Positions 46,401 through 57,239 of a DNA stretch of 64,000 nt are shown here, piece by piece. The notes under the pieces are model-generated. The model saw nothing but the letters and a program-made list of their open reading frames with translations, did no database searches and was not told the origin of the DNA. The translations under genes and the position numbers were made by a program. Positions within the stretch are counted from its first letter, which is position 1, and each line of letters starts with the position of its first letter. This DNA is from Euphorbia lathyris (taxonomy: Eukaryota > Streptophyta > Magnoliopsida > Malpighiales > Euphorbiaceae). The DNA lies in the NCBI RefSeq assembly GCF_963576675.1, contig NC_088915.1:33509501-33573500 (forward strand), in the 5' to 3' direction.

Positions 46401-47270
46401 GGAGTTGCAAAGCAAATCATAGGAATGAAAATCTCAAGAGATAGGGTGCAAGGTACTTTGAAGTTATCTCAAGAAGAGTATGTGAAGAAAGTTTTGCGCA
46501 GATTCAATATGGATGGTGCAAAACCTATCAGTACACCACTGGCTTGTCACTTCAAATTATGCAAAGAACAGTCACCCTCAACAGAAGAAGAGAGAGCTCA
46601 TATGGCAAAGGTTCCCTATGCCTCCGCTATTGGAAGTCTCATGTATGCTATGGTAGGCACAAGGCCAGATTTAGCCCATGCAATGGGAGTTGTGAGCAGG
46701 TATATGAGTAATCCAGGGAAACAACATTGGGAAGCAGTGAAATGGATTTTGAGGTACTTGAAAGGTACTTCTGATTATTGTCTATGTTTCAAGAAATCAG
46801 ATATAGGTCTGTAAGGATACACGGATGCAGATATGGCTGGTGATTTAGATAGCAGGAAAAGTACTTCTGGTGGTGTTTTCACACTTGGTGGCACAGCTGT
46901 GAGTTGGTTCTCAAAACTACAGAAGATAGTTGCACTATCAACTACAGAAGCAGAGTATGTTGCTATTACGGAAGCTAGCAAGGAGATGATTTGGTTACAA
47001 TCATTTCTTGAAGAGTTGGGGCAGAAACATGAGACAAATATTCTATATTGTGACAATCAAAGTGCTATTCATTTAGCAAAGAATCCAACTTTTCATGGAA
47101 GAACAAAGCATATTCAGGTGCGATACCATTTTATTAGATCAGCATTAGAAGATGGAGCTTTAATGCTCGATAAGATTCTTGGAAGTAAGAATCCTGCTGA
47201 TATGTTAACAAAGATTGTGACTGTTGAGAAGTTGAAGTTGTGTGCAGCTTCGGTTAGCCTCAATGCATGA
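43403..47270 (+). pseudogene. Copia gag-pol polyprotein, broken
   Basis: Gag (43403 to about 44180) ends with the zinc knuckle CWNCGKPGHVKAKC. Protease motif: WVLDSGASFH (about 44255). Integrase: zinc-binding LWHCRLGHMSEKGM, then the core with FIDDSSRKVWVYFLK, RSDNGGEYEN and TPQQNGIAERMNRTL (about 44640-45190). RT: NRWLFRLKEEHDGSTRYKAR, LYGLKQAPRQWYKKFDGFM and the catalytic LLYVDDMLIAG (about 46306). RNase [17 protein letters not shown] (about 46940). Stops lie at 44318, 44835, 45066, about 45410, about 45449 and 46812. Frame changes lie near 44455, 45260, 45775 and 46100. It cannot yield a working polyprotein. Confidence 0.93.
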
Positions 47271-47359
47271 AGAGGTAGTTTGAGCTGCTGCTTTGATTCG
47301 TTGACTTTGCACTAAAGTTGATGTGAAGACTAACTAAAATAAGTCTTCAAGTGGGAGAT

Positions 47360-47932
47360 TGTTGGAAATTGGTGCATGTATGTTTTTATTTGCATAATAA
47401 ATGAAGCATTTAATATCAAGAAGATGGAGGATTATGTTTTGAACCTAGTCAAGAAGTTAAAAGGTTACCTTGATCTCTACAACACATTAATTGAAGATGG
47501 AGATTACGAAGCATCACATTCTATTTATAGGTTTCTTTATTTCCTATAAATAGAGGCTCCATATTTCTAGAGAATTAAGAGAGAAGAGTTGTAAAAGGCT
47601 GAGAGTGTTTGCTTAGAAGTATTGCAGGAATTCTCACTCTACACATATGTGTAAATTGTGTGTGATCAAAATTGAGTAGGATGTACTTGGGTTTTGGGTA
47701 GTGAGTGAGTGATTGAGTGTTGTAATACTTGTACTCCATTCTCCTATAGTGCAAAGAGCTTCTTGCAGTAGCTCTAAGGATTAGCCACTGTTTTGTGGTG
47801 AACCTTGTAAAAATTCTTGTGTTCTTTCTTGTTTGTTCATTTCTATATTCCGTGTTTTATTTCTGCGTTTTGCCGTTGTGTCCTGGAAGAGGAATTTGGT
47901 ATTGTGATCGTTTATTTTATAAATTCCTAACA
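47360..47932 (+). repeat. Copia 3' LTR
   Basis: 573 bp, starting TGTTGGAAATTGG directly after the polypurine tract and ending CCTAACA. It is followed by the duplicated CTTTA. Confidence 0.95.
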
Positions 47933-47937
47933 CTTTA

Positions 47938-48955
47938 TACCAAAGCATGGAGTAAGCATAACCGAGTGTCTGAATCTATCTATTATCTTCAAGTATCTTT
48001 CTTGGAAAACAAACCTTGGGCGGAGCCCCAACGAAGGATACTCCAACCAACTCACTTATGATCTTAGAAAGCGAAAGTAAGAAAAGATAACAAATTTGTA
48101 CTTAGAGAGATTAGATAAAGAATTATCGTAATCTAAAAGTTGTAATGTACCTTAATGAAGGGAGATGAACCCCTTTGTATAGGAGTGGATACTCATAATA
48201 TAAATAGGATAAAATTGATTCTATGTCCATTAAGGAAATGATACTAAAAAAGTTGACATTCCTTAATGGATGGTGTTATCTATGTGCGTTGTTTTAAAAT
48301 CTTAATCGATAGATGATTCTTTGTCTCGACATGATAAATGAAGGAAGCTTATGGAATCTCAGATAGGTGTGGACACAAATTTTCGTTTGACTTCTTTGAT
48401 GAATTCAATTATACCTAAGCAACTGATTTGATCAAACATGCCAAATTCTAAGTTCCTAGCAAAATTTCATACTCAGAATCCATTCTGAATACAATATCAA
48501 TTTTTTTAACTATTTTATTTTAAGGAGATATAACTTCATATCTTCGCGCTATATTTTTGTGGATTTTTCCAAATTTTTACAAGTCTTGAAACACTTCGTT
48601 TTCCTTTGCAAACCGAAGTGGGAATGAGCTCAGAAATTTTTGAATCATTTTTCTAACAAACCAAGATATCACCCCATCTAATTCATTATGAATAAGCATT
48701 TACGATTTATTTTAGATTTTTCTGATTTTTTTACCTCTGTGGCTGTTACATCCATGCCCGAAAATATTATTTATAATTTGACATTAGATTGTATTTTCAA
48801 GTTTATTAATTAACTAATAGGTGTTAAAATGATATAATAAGAGTTATTTCTATATTAAAAGTTATGTCAATTGTTTAAAGTTTGGAAAAAAATACTATTA
48901 AGATACCTTTAATATAATGAGATTAGATTTAATAACTTATGGGTATAAGATTAGG
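47938..48955. other. Intergenic DNA right of the copia element
   Basis: No recognisable protein. The first 300 bases (ACCAAAGCATGGAGTAAGCA, then ATGAACCCCTTTGTATAGGA) look like LTR or UTR sequence of an unidentified older element, but I cannot show boundaries. The rest is AT-rich. Confidence 0.4.
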
Positions 48956-48973
48956 TTAATAAATAGATAGGTT
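48956..48973. repeat. LINE target-site duplication, left copy
   Basis: TTAATAAATAGATAGGTT, repeated exactly at 52522-52539. Confidence 0.92.
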
Positions 48974-49001
48974 TTTTTTTTTGAAATCAAATGAACCTTT
49001 C

Positions 49002-49490
49002 TTATTCAATATCAACACTTAAGTCATTACAAATGAACTGAGGGGGATTATGTTTCCATATCCCATGATCAGACACAGAACTAGACGCTCTTACAAGTAT
49101 ATGAGCAATCTTATTCGATGACCTCCTAATGAAAGAAACAGATAAAATATTTAGCTCGCTAATCAGAGCTTTACAATCATCAACAATAATGCCAAAAGGG
49201 GAAACTAGTTCTGTAGTTCCAAAAATTGCAAGAACCAATAGCTGAGAATCCATTTCCAGATGAACATTCGGAAACCTTTCCTTCTTCAACCAACTAAGAG
49301 CTTCACGACAACTCATTCCTTCAGCCAATAGTGGGTCCTGATAGTTATTGATCGCACCATTGCCAATAGCTATGAAGCACCCCTCATGATTCCTTAACAC
49401 AAAACCAAAACCAGCATGACCTGTATCATGGAATAGAGCAGCGTCAACATTGAGAGTCAAACTATCTTGTGCCGGGCACAACCACTTCAA
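49002..49490 (-). pseudogene. LINE RNase H domain
   Basis: 162-residue open segment with LTLNVDAALFHDTGHAGFGF, LLAEGMSCREALSWLK, VHLEMDSQLLVLAIF and FIRRSSNKIAHILVRAS. The acidic catalytic positions (NVDAA, EG...CREAL, EMDSQ) are recognisable. It lies out of frame with RT. Confidence 0.85.
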
Positions 49491-50254
49491 CCTAACTATT
49501 TATCCACTAGGCGCTGCAATCACTATTTGGGCCTGCTACCAACTGTTCAGAAACACCGTTGCATTGTTATAAGAAACCGCAGGAGGCTGCCGATTATCTT
49601 CCCACACCAGCCTATTTCTATCATTCCAAATTGCCCAGCATAACGTAGCAGCAATCTCAGTAGATATATTATCATGGTGATTTATAATAAAAGCCCAGAA
49701 ATCACAGAAGCTACTAACCCGAGAGCTCAGATCTCCAACCTTAGACAACATCCAAACCTGTCTTGCTTCCGGACAGGTGACTAGCGCATGCAGGATAGTT
49801 TTATCATGACTATTGAATCGAGGACAAAGTGTTGGGATATTGATTCTTTTTTTACTAGCTCGGATCTTGTTGGCAAACATAGAGTGCTTGCTCTCCACAT
49901 CAGATGTCAAACTTTAGGAGGGACTCTAATCCTCCAAATGCTGTTCGGACCACTACCCATCTCGACCTCTTGACCATCAACATTATTATTTTGCAGGAAG
50001 CTATAACCACTTTTAACTGAATAGGCCCCATTTCATTCTAACCTCCACCACCAACGATCTCGTGTCTCTCTCTGACTCAGAGTGATCTTAGAAATAAGTA
50101 TCCTATCCCTTACCGAGAATAGACTCGGCAAAATTGAATGGTCCCATTCGCCATTCCTATCAGATTGCAACATAGCCACTATAATCGATTCATCCCCAGG
50201 TGGCGCAATACTATCAACATATGGATTAATTTCATCAGGGAGCCAAGGATCAGT

Positions 50255-52021
50255 TCATATATTCACCTCCTCCCCTGAACTGATAAGAATACGAATTTGT
50301 GATTTCAACAGTGGAAGACCAGTAAGGATACTACGCCAAATATAACTTGGATTAACTTTTACTTCAGCTTCAAGAATTAAAGAATGTGGGAAATAATGAG
50401 CCTTAAAAAATTTAGCTATAAGGGAGGATGGTCTTACCAACAAACGCCAGGCCTGCTTGGCTAAGAGTGCAATGTTGAATCTGTGAAATTTTTTAAATCC
50501 CAGGCCACCTTGATTTTTAGGTTCACATAGCTTCTCCCAAGACTTCCAATGAATCTTTTTCCCATTACCTTCTTCTGACACCCACCAGAACGGATTAAGC
50601 AATTTTTCTAGATCTACACATAGTGTGTTTGGAATAAGAAACATACTCATAACATAGGAAGGAAGTGATTGTAACACTGACTTGATAAGAACTTCTTTCC
50701 CGGCTTTTGATAAAAACCTAACTTTCCAGCTGTTGATACGTTTTCTGATCATAATCTCCAAATATTCGAACACCTCCCTTTTGTTTCTTCCAATTAACGA
50801 CGGCAGACCAAGGTATTTGCCCGGATTAGAAACAACACCCACACCCAGGCAGGCACCAATGAGTGAGCCAGTCTCTCTTAATACATTTCTGCTGAAATGG
50901 AGGGAAGATTTAGAGAAATTTATTTTCTGCCCCGAAGCTTGCTCATAATGTTGAAGACACTGTTTGATTGCATTACATTCCTCCATATTTACCCTGAAAA
51001 ACAAGTAGCTATCGTCAGCAAAAAACAAGTGAGTAATTGTCAGAGCATGTGCTGCAACCGCACATCCATGAATGCTACCCCTTACTTCTAGAGTAGATAA
51101 TGAAGCAGACAACCCTTCAACACATATTAAGAACAGATATGGTGAAATTGGATCTCCTTGTCTTAGGCCCCTCTGTGGAATAATAGGACCAACTTCATAA
51201 GCTCCATTGATGATATTGTACTTTTCTTTAGAGACACACTGCATCAACAACTGGATCCATTGTGGGGCAAACCCCAATTTTAACATAACTTCCTCAAGAA
51301 ATTTCCATTCCACTCTATCATAAGCTTTACCCATATCTAATTTTAACGAAGCATAACCTGTTTTTCCTTGTGTTTTCCTGTTAAGGTAATGATTTACCTC
51401 AAAAGCGAGCATCACATTGTCGGATATCATCCTTTTTGGGATAAAGGCACTCTGCTGTTCTGAGATGATTCTAGGAAGTACCACTTTAAGTCTATTTTCC
51501 AGAACTTTCAAAAGAATTTTGTAAATCACATTACATAAAGCAATGGGACGCAGATCAGACACATATTCATGACTTGATTTTTTTGGAATTAGTACCAGTA
51601 TTGTTTCATTAATTTCATCAAGGAACATACCAGTATTAAGCCAATGAAGACACGAATTAGTTACTTTTGGGCCAACAACACCCCATAATTTTTGGTAGAA
51701 GCCAGGGTTAAAACCATCCGGTCCGGGACTCTTATCCGGGTGCATAGAAAAAATTGCAGCTTTAACCTCCTCTGGGACAAACAACCTTAATAGCTCATCA
51801 TTATCTGTGCCAGTTAACTTACATGAGATATTAGCTAAAATAGGATTAGTCAAACATTGACTGGCTGTAAAGATATCATTATAATAGTTTAGTAGAATCT
51901 GATCCAGACCTCCCTCCCAGTCACGCCAATCCCCATCTGACCCCTTTAATCTAGTAAGAACATTCTTCTTTCTACGCACAGTTGCAGTTTTAATGAAAGA
52001 ATTTCGAATTTTGGTCACCAT
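50255..52021 (-). pseudogene. LINE reverse transcriptase, long open frame
   Basis: 588 residues without a stop: SPGPDGFNPGFYQKLWG, the RT entry IALCNVIYKILLKVLENRLK, QQSAFIPKRMISDNVMLAFE, KLDMGKAYDRVEW, GLRQGDPISPYLF, catalytic HLFFADDSYLFF, KYLGLPSLIGRNK and the thumb GGLGFKKFHRFNIALLAKQA. All landmarks of the polymerase are intact. The element lacks its promoter, ORF1 and most of the endonuclease, so autonomous movement is not possible. Start Met is arbitrary, because the native frame begins upstream. Confidence 0.92.
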
Positions 52022-52521
52022 CCTTCAGCCACAATTGTTTTGCTCGCTGACCCCAGTAACTGTCTTTTTGAATCAACAACGTTTCTAATTCATTTTTTGC
52101 TGCTTTGTAAGCCTGGACCGAATGGATATCATTTCTTCTCTTAGTTCCGCGGATCTGCACTTTACATTCTTCAATTTTCTGTTTGAATTGGTTTCTAAGT
52201 TCATCGCCCCACCGTAACAGGGAGGAGCCGCACTGCCTTAATCATTCCGGGAGTGGAAAGTCTCTATCTCCCTGCCAACCACCAGTGACCCTATCCCTAC
52301 AATCAACCTCATACAACCAGGTGTTTTCAAACCTAAAACACTGTCTTTTGTACATACTATTCTACTTTAGAGAAAGAAACATAGCTGAATGATCAGAGCA
52401 TATGACTTCTTCATTAAATAACTTAGCCTCAGGGAAGCGATCATGCCATGCTGAATTAGCCATGGCTTTATCAATTCTCTCTTCAATCAGATTACTTGAC
52501 TCTATGCCTCTTTCCCATATA

Positions 52522-52539
52522 TTAATAAATAGATAGGTT
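52522..52539. repeat. LINE target-site duplication, right copy
   Basis: Identical to 48956-48973. Confidence 0.92.
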
Positions 52540-52699
52540 AAGCAACAAAATAAGCGGAGGAATAAAAGAAAAATATAGGTAGGCCTGTCCTTGGACATAG
52601 ACAGGAGGGACGCCTGCCTAGAGGGCCCAAGGGGATGGCCCAAAATAATATTTTTTCTAAATATAATAATATAGAAATTAAATCTTAAAAGTTGCAACA

Positions 52700-52700
<1 letters not shown>

Positions 52701-52750
<50 letters not shown>
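52701..52750. repeat. (TA)n microsatellite
   Basis: 25 uninterrupted TA units. Confidence 0.97.
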
Positions 52751-52751
<1 letters not shown>

Positions 52752-53778
52752 TATTAAAGCATCTCCAATGGAGTATAATGAACCACTTCTTATACTCATT
52801 CATTAAACTCTATTCCATTGGAGTGAGTTTAATGTATTGATCATTTATCAACCACTCAATAGATATTAAGCCATGTTCTTTTTTACTGAAATTAAATTAA
52901 ATTAACTGAAATGAACTGAATGCTACTTAACTTAACTTAACTTCACTTAGGGTCTGCTTGTTTTGGGGTTAAAGGGTGATTATTTTCCTAACCTTACTTG
53001 GAAAGGAGTTTAAATGGAGGTTGTTTTCCTAACTTTGCTTGAAAATGAGTTTAAGTTTAAATAAAGGTTAAATGAAGATTCAAAAACCTTGAAATACCCT
53101 TATATTATATATAAATAATTATAGTTATAATTATAATTATATAATAAATGATAAATTATATATAAGTAATTATAAAGAGTATATCTTCATAGAGCTTAGA
53201 GAACTTGCTATTATACTCGGAGGCCGTGTTGCATTCGGTAGTGGACAATGAAAATTTAACCTAGTATGTGCACTATTCCCTCACCTATTACATGTTCTGA
53301 GAACTACATCTTCACTTGAGATGGTCTTCTATTCTGACTTTTGGGTCGACGGACAAGTGCGCAACCTTTTACAAAAGGGAGAACTTTCATAGGAGGATCA
53401 CACTTTATCCATTCTGACTGTGTCCAACTAGATATATAGACTCAACTTAATATAATTTAACTACTTTGTTGGTATAATAATGCTCTACCACTGATATACA
53501 TCACTTAGCCATGCTCACACACAATTTTGCATACATGTTTATATGGAAACTGTGAAGTTGCACAAATTATACTTATTTTTTATTTGTTATTTTTAAATTA
53601 TATCAATATGTAGAAAAGGGTTGAAATTTGATTTTTTTATTATAAATTTTATGAATCTCCATGAGTTTCATTTTTTTTCAAATAGTTAAAAAGAAAGGTA
53701 AACGAGGCATTCTCTTAATTTTATTTATATTGATCTTGAATGAATTTAGTACTTTAGATATAATTTTTTGTGCATTAG

Positions 53779-53900
53779 ATGGCAGATTGGGTGAAAATTA
53801 ATACAGATGGAAAAAAGAGGTGGATTAGGTGGAGACCTATAGATGAGGATTGAGTAAAAATTAACGTGGATGGAGCAATTAAAGGCGGGGAAATTGGTTT
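53779..53900 (+). pseudogene. LINE RNase H islands
   Basis: ADWVKINTDGKKR and, 60 bases later, DEDWVKINVDGAIKGG-like readings (with a stop) match the start of the RNase H domain (WVKINVDGA). The motif appears twice in quick succession, suggesting a small duplication within a LINE remnant. Too short for a firm call. Confidence 0.35.
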
Positions 53901-54886
53901 GATGGTTTCACCGACAATTTAGAGATTTGTACTGCTTTTCTAACATAATTTTGGAGTCTTTATTTTGGGTTATCTTTAGCTTGGGGTAAAGGGTAGAGAT
54001 GCTAGTGGAAATTCAAGTTGAATGCTCAAATTTATGATGGACCAAGTGGATGCCCATCATCTTCTGCTTTGGCTAAAGAGTGGGAGGTGTTGTTTCATCA
54101 CATTTATTAGGAAGGTAATTGAATGCTGATTGGATGACGAATTTCACGAGTTTTCTAGCTTTTTTTATCTTAATGGAGGGGACGAAACCCCGGAGCACAA
54201 CAAAAAACAAGCTAAGTGATACTAGTCATCCTAGGAAGACAAGTACCACAAATATCAGAAAATAAGATATCCAGGATGCCTGCAGGGGGCACCTCACACT
54301 CGTGAAGACCCAGGGGTAAACTTCATGCGTAATTCGCCATCGAGTCCGCGGCACGGTTACCTTCGCGGAGAACATAAATCAACCTAACCTCTTCCCAATC
54401 TTGTCTTAACAATCTTTGACACTCATCAATCAGCTAAAAGAACCTATGCCTATGATCCTTACCATTCTTTACCAAATCCACAACCACAAGCGAGTCCATT
54501 TCGAATACAACTCTACGGAAATGTCTATCCCAAGCAAACTTCAACCCGAAGTACAGACCCTATAGCTCCGCAAGCACAACACTGCAAATACCTAAGTTAA
54601 CAGTGAACCCTCCTACCCAAACTCCATTGTCATTTCGAGCAATGCCCCCTGCAGCCGCCGGACCCGGGGCTCCCTTACAAGTGCCATCACTATTCACCTT
54701 GATCCAGCCCTTCGACGGGGGCTTCCAACTAACCATGATAGTCCTTCTACTTCTATTTCTCATGCGCTGCTCATCTAAAAAGGCTATCTGACGTTCCCCA
54801 GCTTTACCATATACAAATTCCAGCTTATTTCGACAAACAGCAGTATCCGGATCGAACAACACTGAGCATCTCCACCTCCACAGCCA

Positions 54887-55672
54887 CTAGATGGTGTAGA
54901 CAAACACGGTACTCCAGCCTATACCACACCAATTCCCCTTTTTACTGAGACTAGCTATCAGCCAAGAACTAAGATCAGCGCGGCAAAACTCAATCCAATC
55001 CGCAGCAGGTATCAGGATCCGCCAAAGCCCCACAGCCTCACTGCAGTCCCTCAAAATGTGCAATAATGACTTCGACAAACCGCATGCTAAGCACACATCA
55101 GACTCGCTCAGATGTCTCGCCAACCGAACCGTATCAACCAAAACATCTTCATACATTAGTAACCAAATAAAGTACTTCAATCTCTCCGGGATTTGCAAAT
55201 TCCAAATCATCTTCCAATTCTTAGTATGCATCAAATCCCTCCCTTGGACTTGGGTTAAACTAAACGCAGATTTGACGCTAAACATACCTGAACCAGTGAG
55301 CCGCCACCTCCAGGAATCTTGCTGCTCGTCGCTAGGAAAAACGACCATTGATGCCAGATGAAGCAAAGTAGAGCTCGGAATCAGACCATAAAGCATCTCC
55401 CAATCCCAACCCCCTTCCCTCCTCCAATAGGAAGCTATAGATCTACCTCTAACAGTCTCAGGAATCACTGAAATACAATTTTCCTCAAGAGTGCTATCCC
55501 CCACCCATCTATCAGTCCAGAATTTCATTGAAGTACCATTCCCAACGAGCCTTTCAAGCCCATGATTCAATAAAACTGAACCCTGCACAATGCTCTTCCA
55601 AACATGACTAGAATTTTGCTTAACACGAATCTCCTTAAGATCAGACGTACCTCTCATATACATGTTCCTCAA
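54887..55672 (-). pseudogene. LINE ORF2 thumb/zinc-binding segment
   Basis: 261 residues: SSHVWKSIVQGSVLLNHGLE, VGNGTSMKFWTDRWVGD, WDWEMLYGLIPSSTLLHLA, NWKMIWNLQIPERLKYFIWL and the Cys-containing CLACGLSKSLLHILRDCSEA. Standard order for this family. Confidence 0.85.
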
Positions 55673-56047
55673 AACTTGAACCTAAAGGGTCGAATCTTCA
55701 GTGATTAACCTCCAACCAAGCTTCACCACCATAGCCAAATTAAACTCTCACGTGGGGCGAATTCCTAGGCCACCCCAACATCTTGGCCGGCACACAATGT
55801 CCCATCGGACAAGGTGAATTTTACGTCGGCTACCCACACTACCCCACAAAAATTGACGATTCAAACGATCCAAAAGGCGACACACATTTATCGGCATAAT
55901 CGTCGTCTGCATAATGTAAGAAGGAATAAAGGAGGCAACAGAGCGAATCAGGGTGGTTCTACCAGCAAGGGATATGCAATGACTTTTCCACCCATTCAGC
56001 TTGTTCTGCACTCTATCCACTACATGCTGAAAGTCACTGCGATCCAC

Positions 56048-56665
56048 TCATTTATGGAAAAGAAACACTCCCAGATACTTACCCAGGTTCGTAGTCGGTG
56101 CCACTTGCAACACCGTGCAAATCCTAGAAGCAACCCACTCCGGAACATTAGAGGAGAAGGAGACCCTCGATTTGGAGAAGCTAACACACTGCCCTGAAGC
56201 AAAACAAAAACTGTCCAGGACGCCTTTCATCGTGATGGCTTGATCTATAGACGCCTGTGCCATCAGTACGATATCATCAGCAAACATCAAATGAGAGAGC
56301 TTAGGACCTCTTCTAGACACCTGTATTGGCTTCCAGCTCCCATTCCCAATGGCATCACCAATAAGATGGCTCAGCCGCTCAATACAAAGCACAAACAAAT
56401 AAGGGGACATAGGATCCCCTTGACGAAGACCACGGTTCGGGCTGAACTCCTGAGACTCTTCTCCATTCCACAGAACTGACATACGCGGAGTGGAAACACA
56501 AGTCATAATCAAGTCCACCCAATGAGGAGGAATATTAAGAAGCACCAGCGTATCACGGAGGAAATCCCAATTAATGTGGTCATAAGCTTTCTCCAGATCA
56601 AGCTTAAGGATCATGTCTCCCGTTCTACCTGGTCTTCGTTTAAGGGAATGCACAACCTCTTGCAT
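56048..56665 (-). pseudogene. LINE reverse-transcriptase core
   Basis: 205-residue open frame with MILKLDLEKAYDHINWDFL, GLRQGDPMSPYLFVLCIERL, catalytic FADDIVLMAQ and the following ASGQCVSFSKSRVSFSSN and NLGKYLGV. Both catalytic aspartates are present. It stops shortly after NLGKYLGV. Confidence 0.9.
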
Positions 56666-57239
56666 AAGAATAACATTATCAGAAATATGCCTACCCGGAA
56701 TAAAACTACTCTGACACGGGCCAATGAGATACTAGAGGTGTTCTTTTAATCTCAGAACTAAGCATTTAGTGATGGCCTTATACAGCATGTTACACAAGCT
56801 AATGAGCCGGAATTGGGTCAGGTTAACAGGATTGGCCACTTTAGGAATAAGGGTAATCAGGGTTGTGTTCAAACCCTCCTCCAAAACTCCTGAATTGAGC
56901 GCCTTCAGAGCAAAAGTGCAAGTAGCGGGCCCAAGGATGTTCCAGAACTTCTAGCTTTAGATCATCACGAGTGTGATACACCCCTATAAGCCTTCCGAAT
57001 ATTCTTCTCGATGATTTAGGTGGTATGTCATTGCAAACAACGATTCCTTATTGATTTTTGTTCCCTTTTTTTTGTCTTCTTTTTTTTTCTTTTTCTTTTC
57101 TGTTATTGGGCTGTTGTTAAAAAAAATAGAAAAAATAGTTTTTTTTTTTTCTAATGGTATTTTAGTAGAAGTCCCTTTATATAAACCTATTTTTCTAATT
57201 TCTTCAATCCCTAGCCTGACTACAATTGTTGAGGGTGAC

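Larger units (their letters stand above)
42799..47932 (+). mobile_element. Complete but decayed Ty1/copia retrotransposon (Tork-like)
   Basis: Two LTRs (42799-43373 and 47360-47932), 5-bp target duplication CTTTA, PBS-like TAGTATCATAGC right after the 5' LTR (compare TGGTATCAGAGC of the initiator Met-tRNA site) and a polypurine tract AAGTGGGAGA just before the 3' LTR. Domain order gag-protease-integrase-RT-RNase H is that of copia. The LTRs differ at only about 20 positions by eye (roughly 96-97% identity). The single gag-pol frame carries at least six stops and three or four frameshifts. Confidence 0.95.
48974..52521 (-). mobile_element. 5'-truncated LINE with perfect 18-bp TSD
   Basis: A T-run (poly(A) on the minus strand) at 48974-48983 and exact 18-bp duplications define the insertion. 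On the minus strand it starts inside the endonuclease (WHDRFPEAKLFNEEVICSDHSA, about 52480-52390). It continues through a long open RT frame (52021-50255), the zinc-binding region (49910-49536) and RNase H (49490-49002). The frames are separated by a few stops or shifts, but this is the least decayed LINE in the window. Confidence 0.93.
52540..54152. other. Intergenic block with MITE and LINE debris
   Basis: Contains the TA microsatellite at 52701-52750, MITE-like words CTCCAATGGAG (about 52763) and ACTGAAATGAACTGAATGCT (about 52907, shared with 21030-21235), and GGTCTGCTTGTTTTGGGGTT (about 52953). A patch at about 53190-53440 is less AT-rich but belongs to no family I know. Two RNase H-like islands near 53780-53900 are described separately. 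Confidence 0.5.
54163..56948 (-). mobile_element. LINE of a second subgroup, 5'-truncated
   Basis: TTCTAGCTTT at 54153-54162 and 56949-56958 is a likely 10-bp target duplication, and T-rich sequence follows the left copy. On the minus strand: RT (about 56940-55748), thumb and zinc-binding region (55672-54887) and the start of RNase H (54862-54560, then about 54550-54320). RT has HLMFADDIVLMAQ rather than the FFADDS-F of the other LINEs, and KLDLEKAYDHINWDFL. It therefore belongs to another branch. Frames are interrupted at about 56045, 55745-55675 and 54885. Confidence 0.85.
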
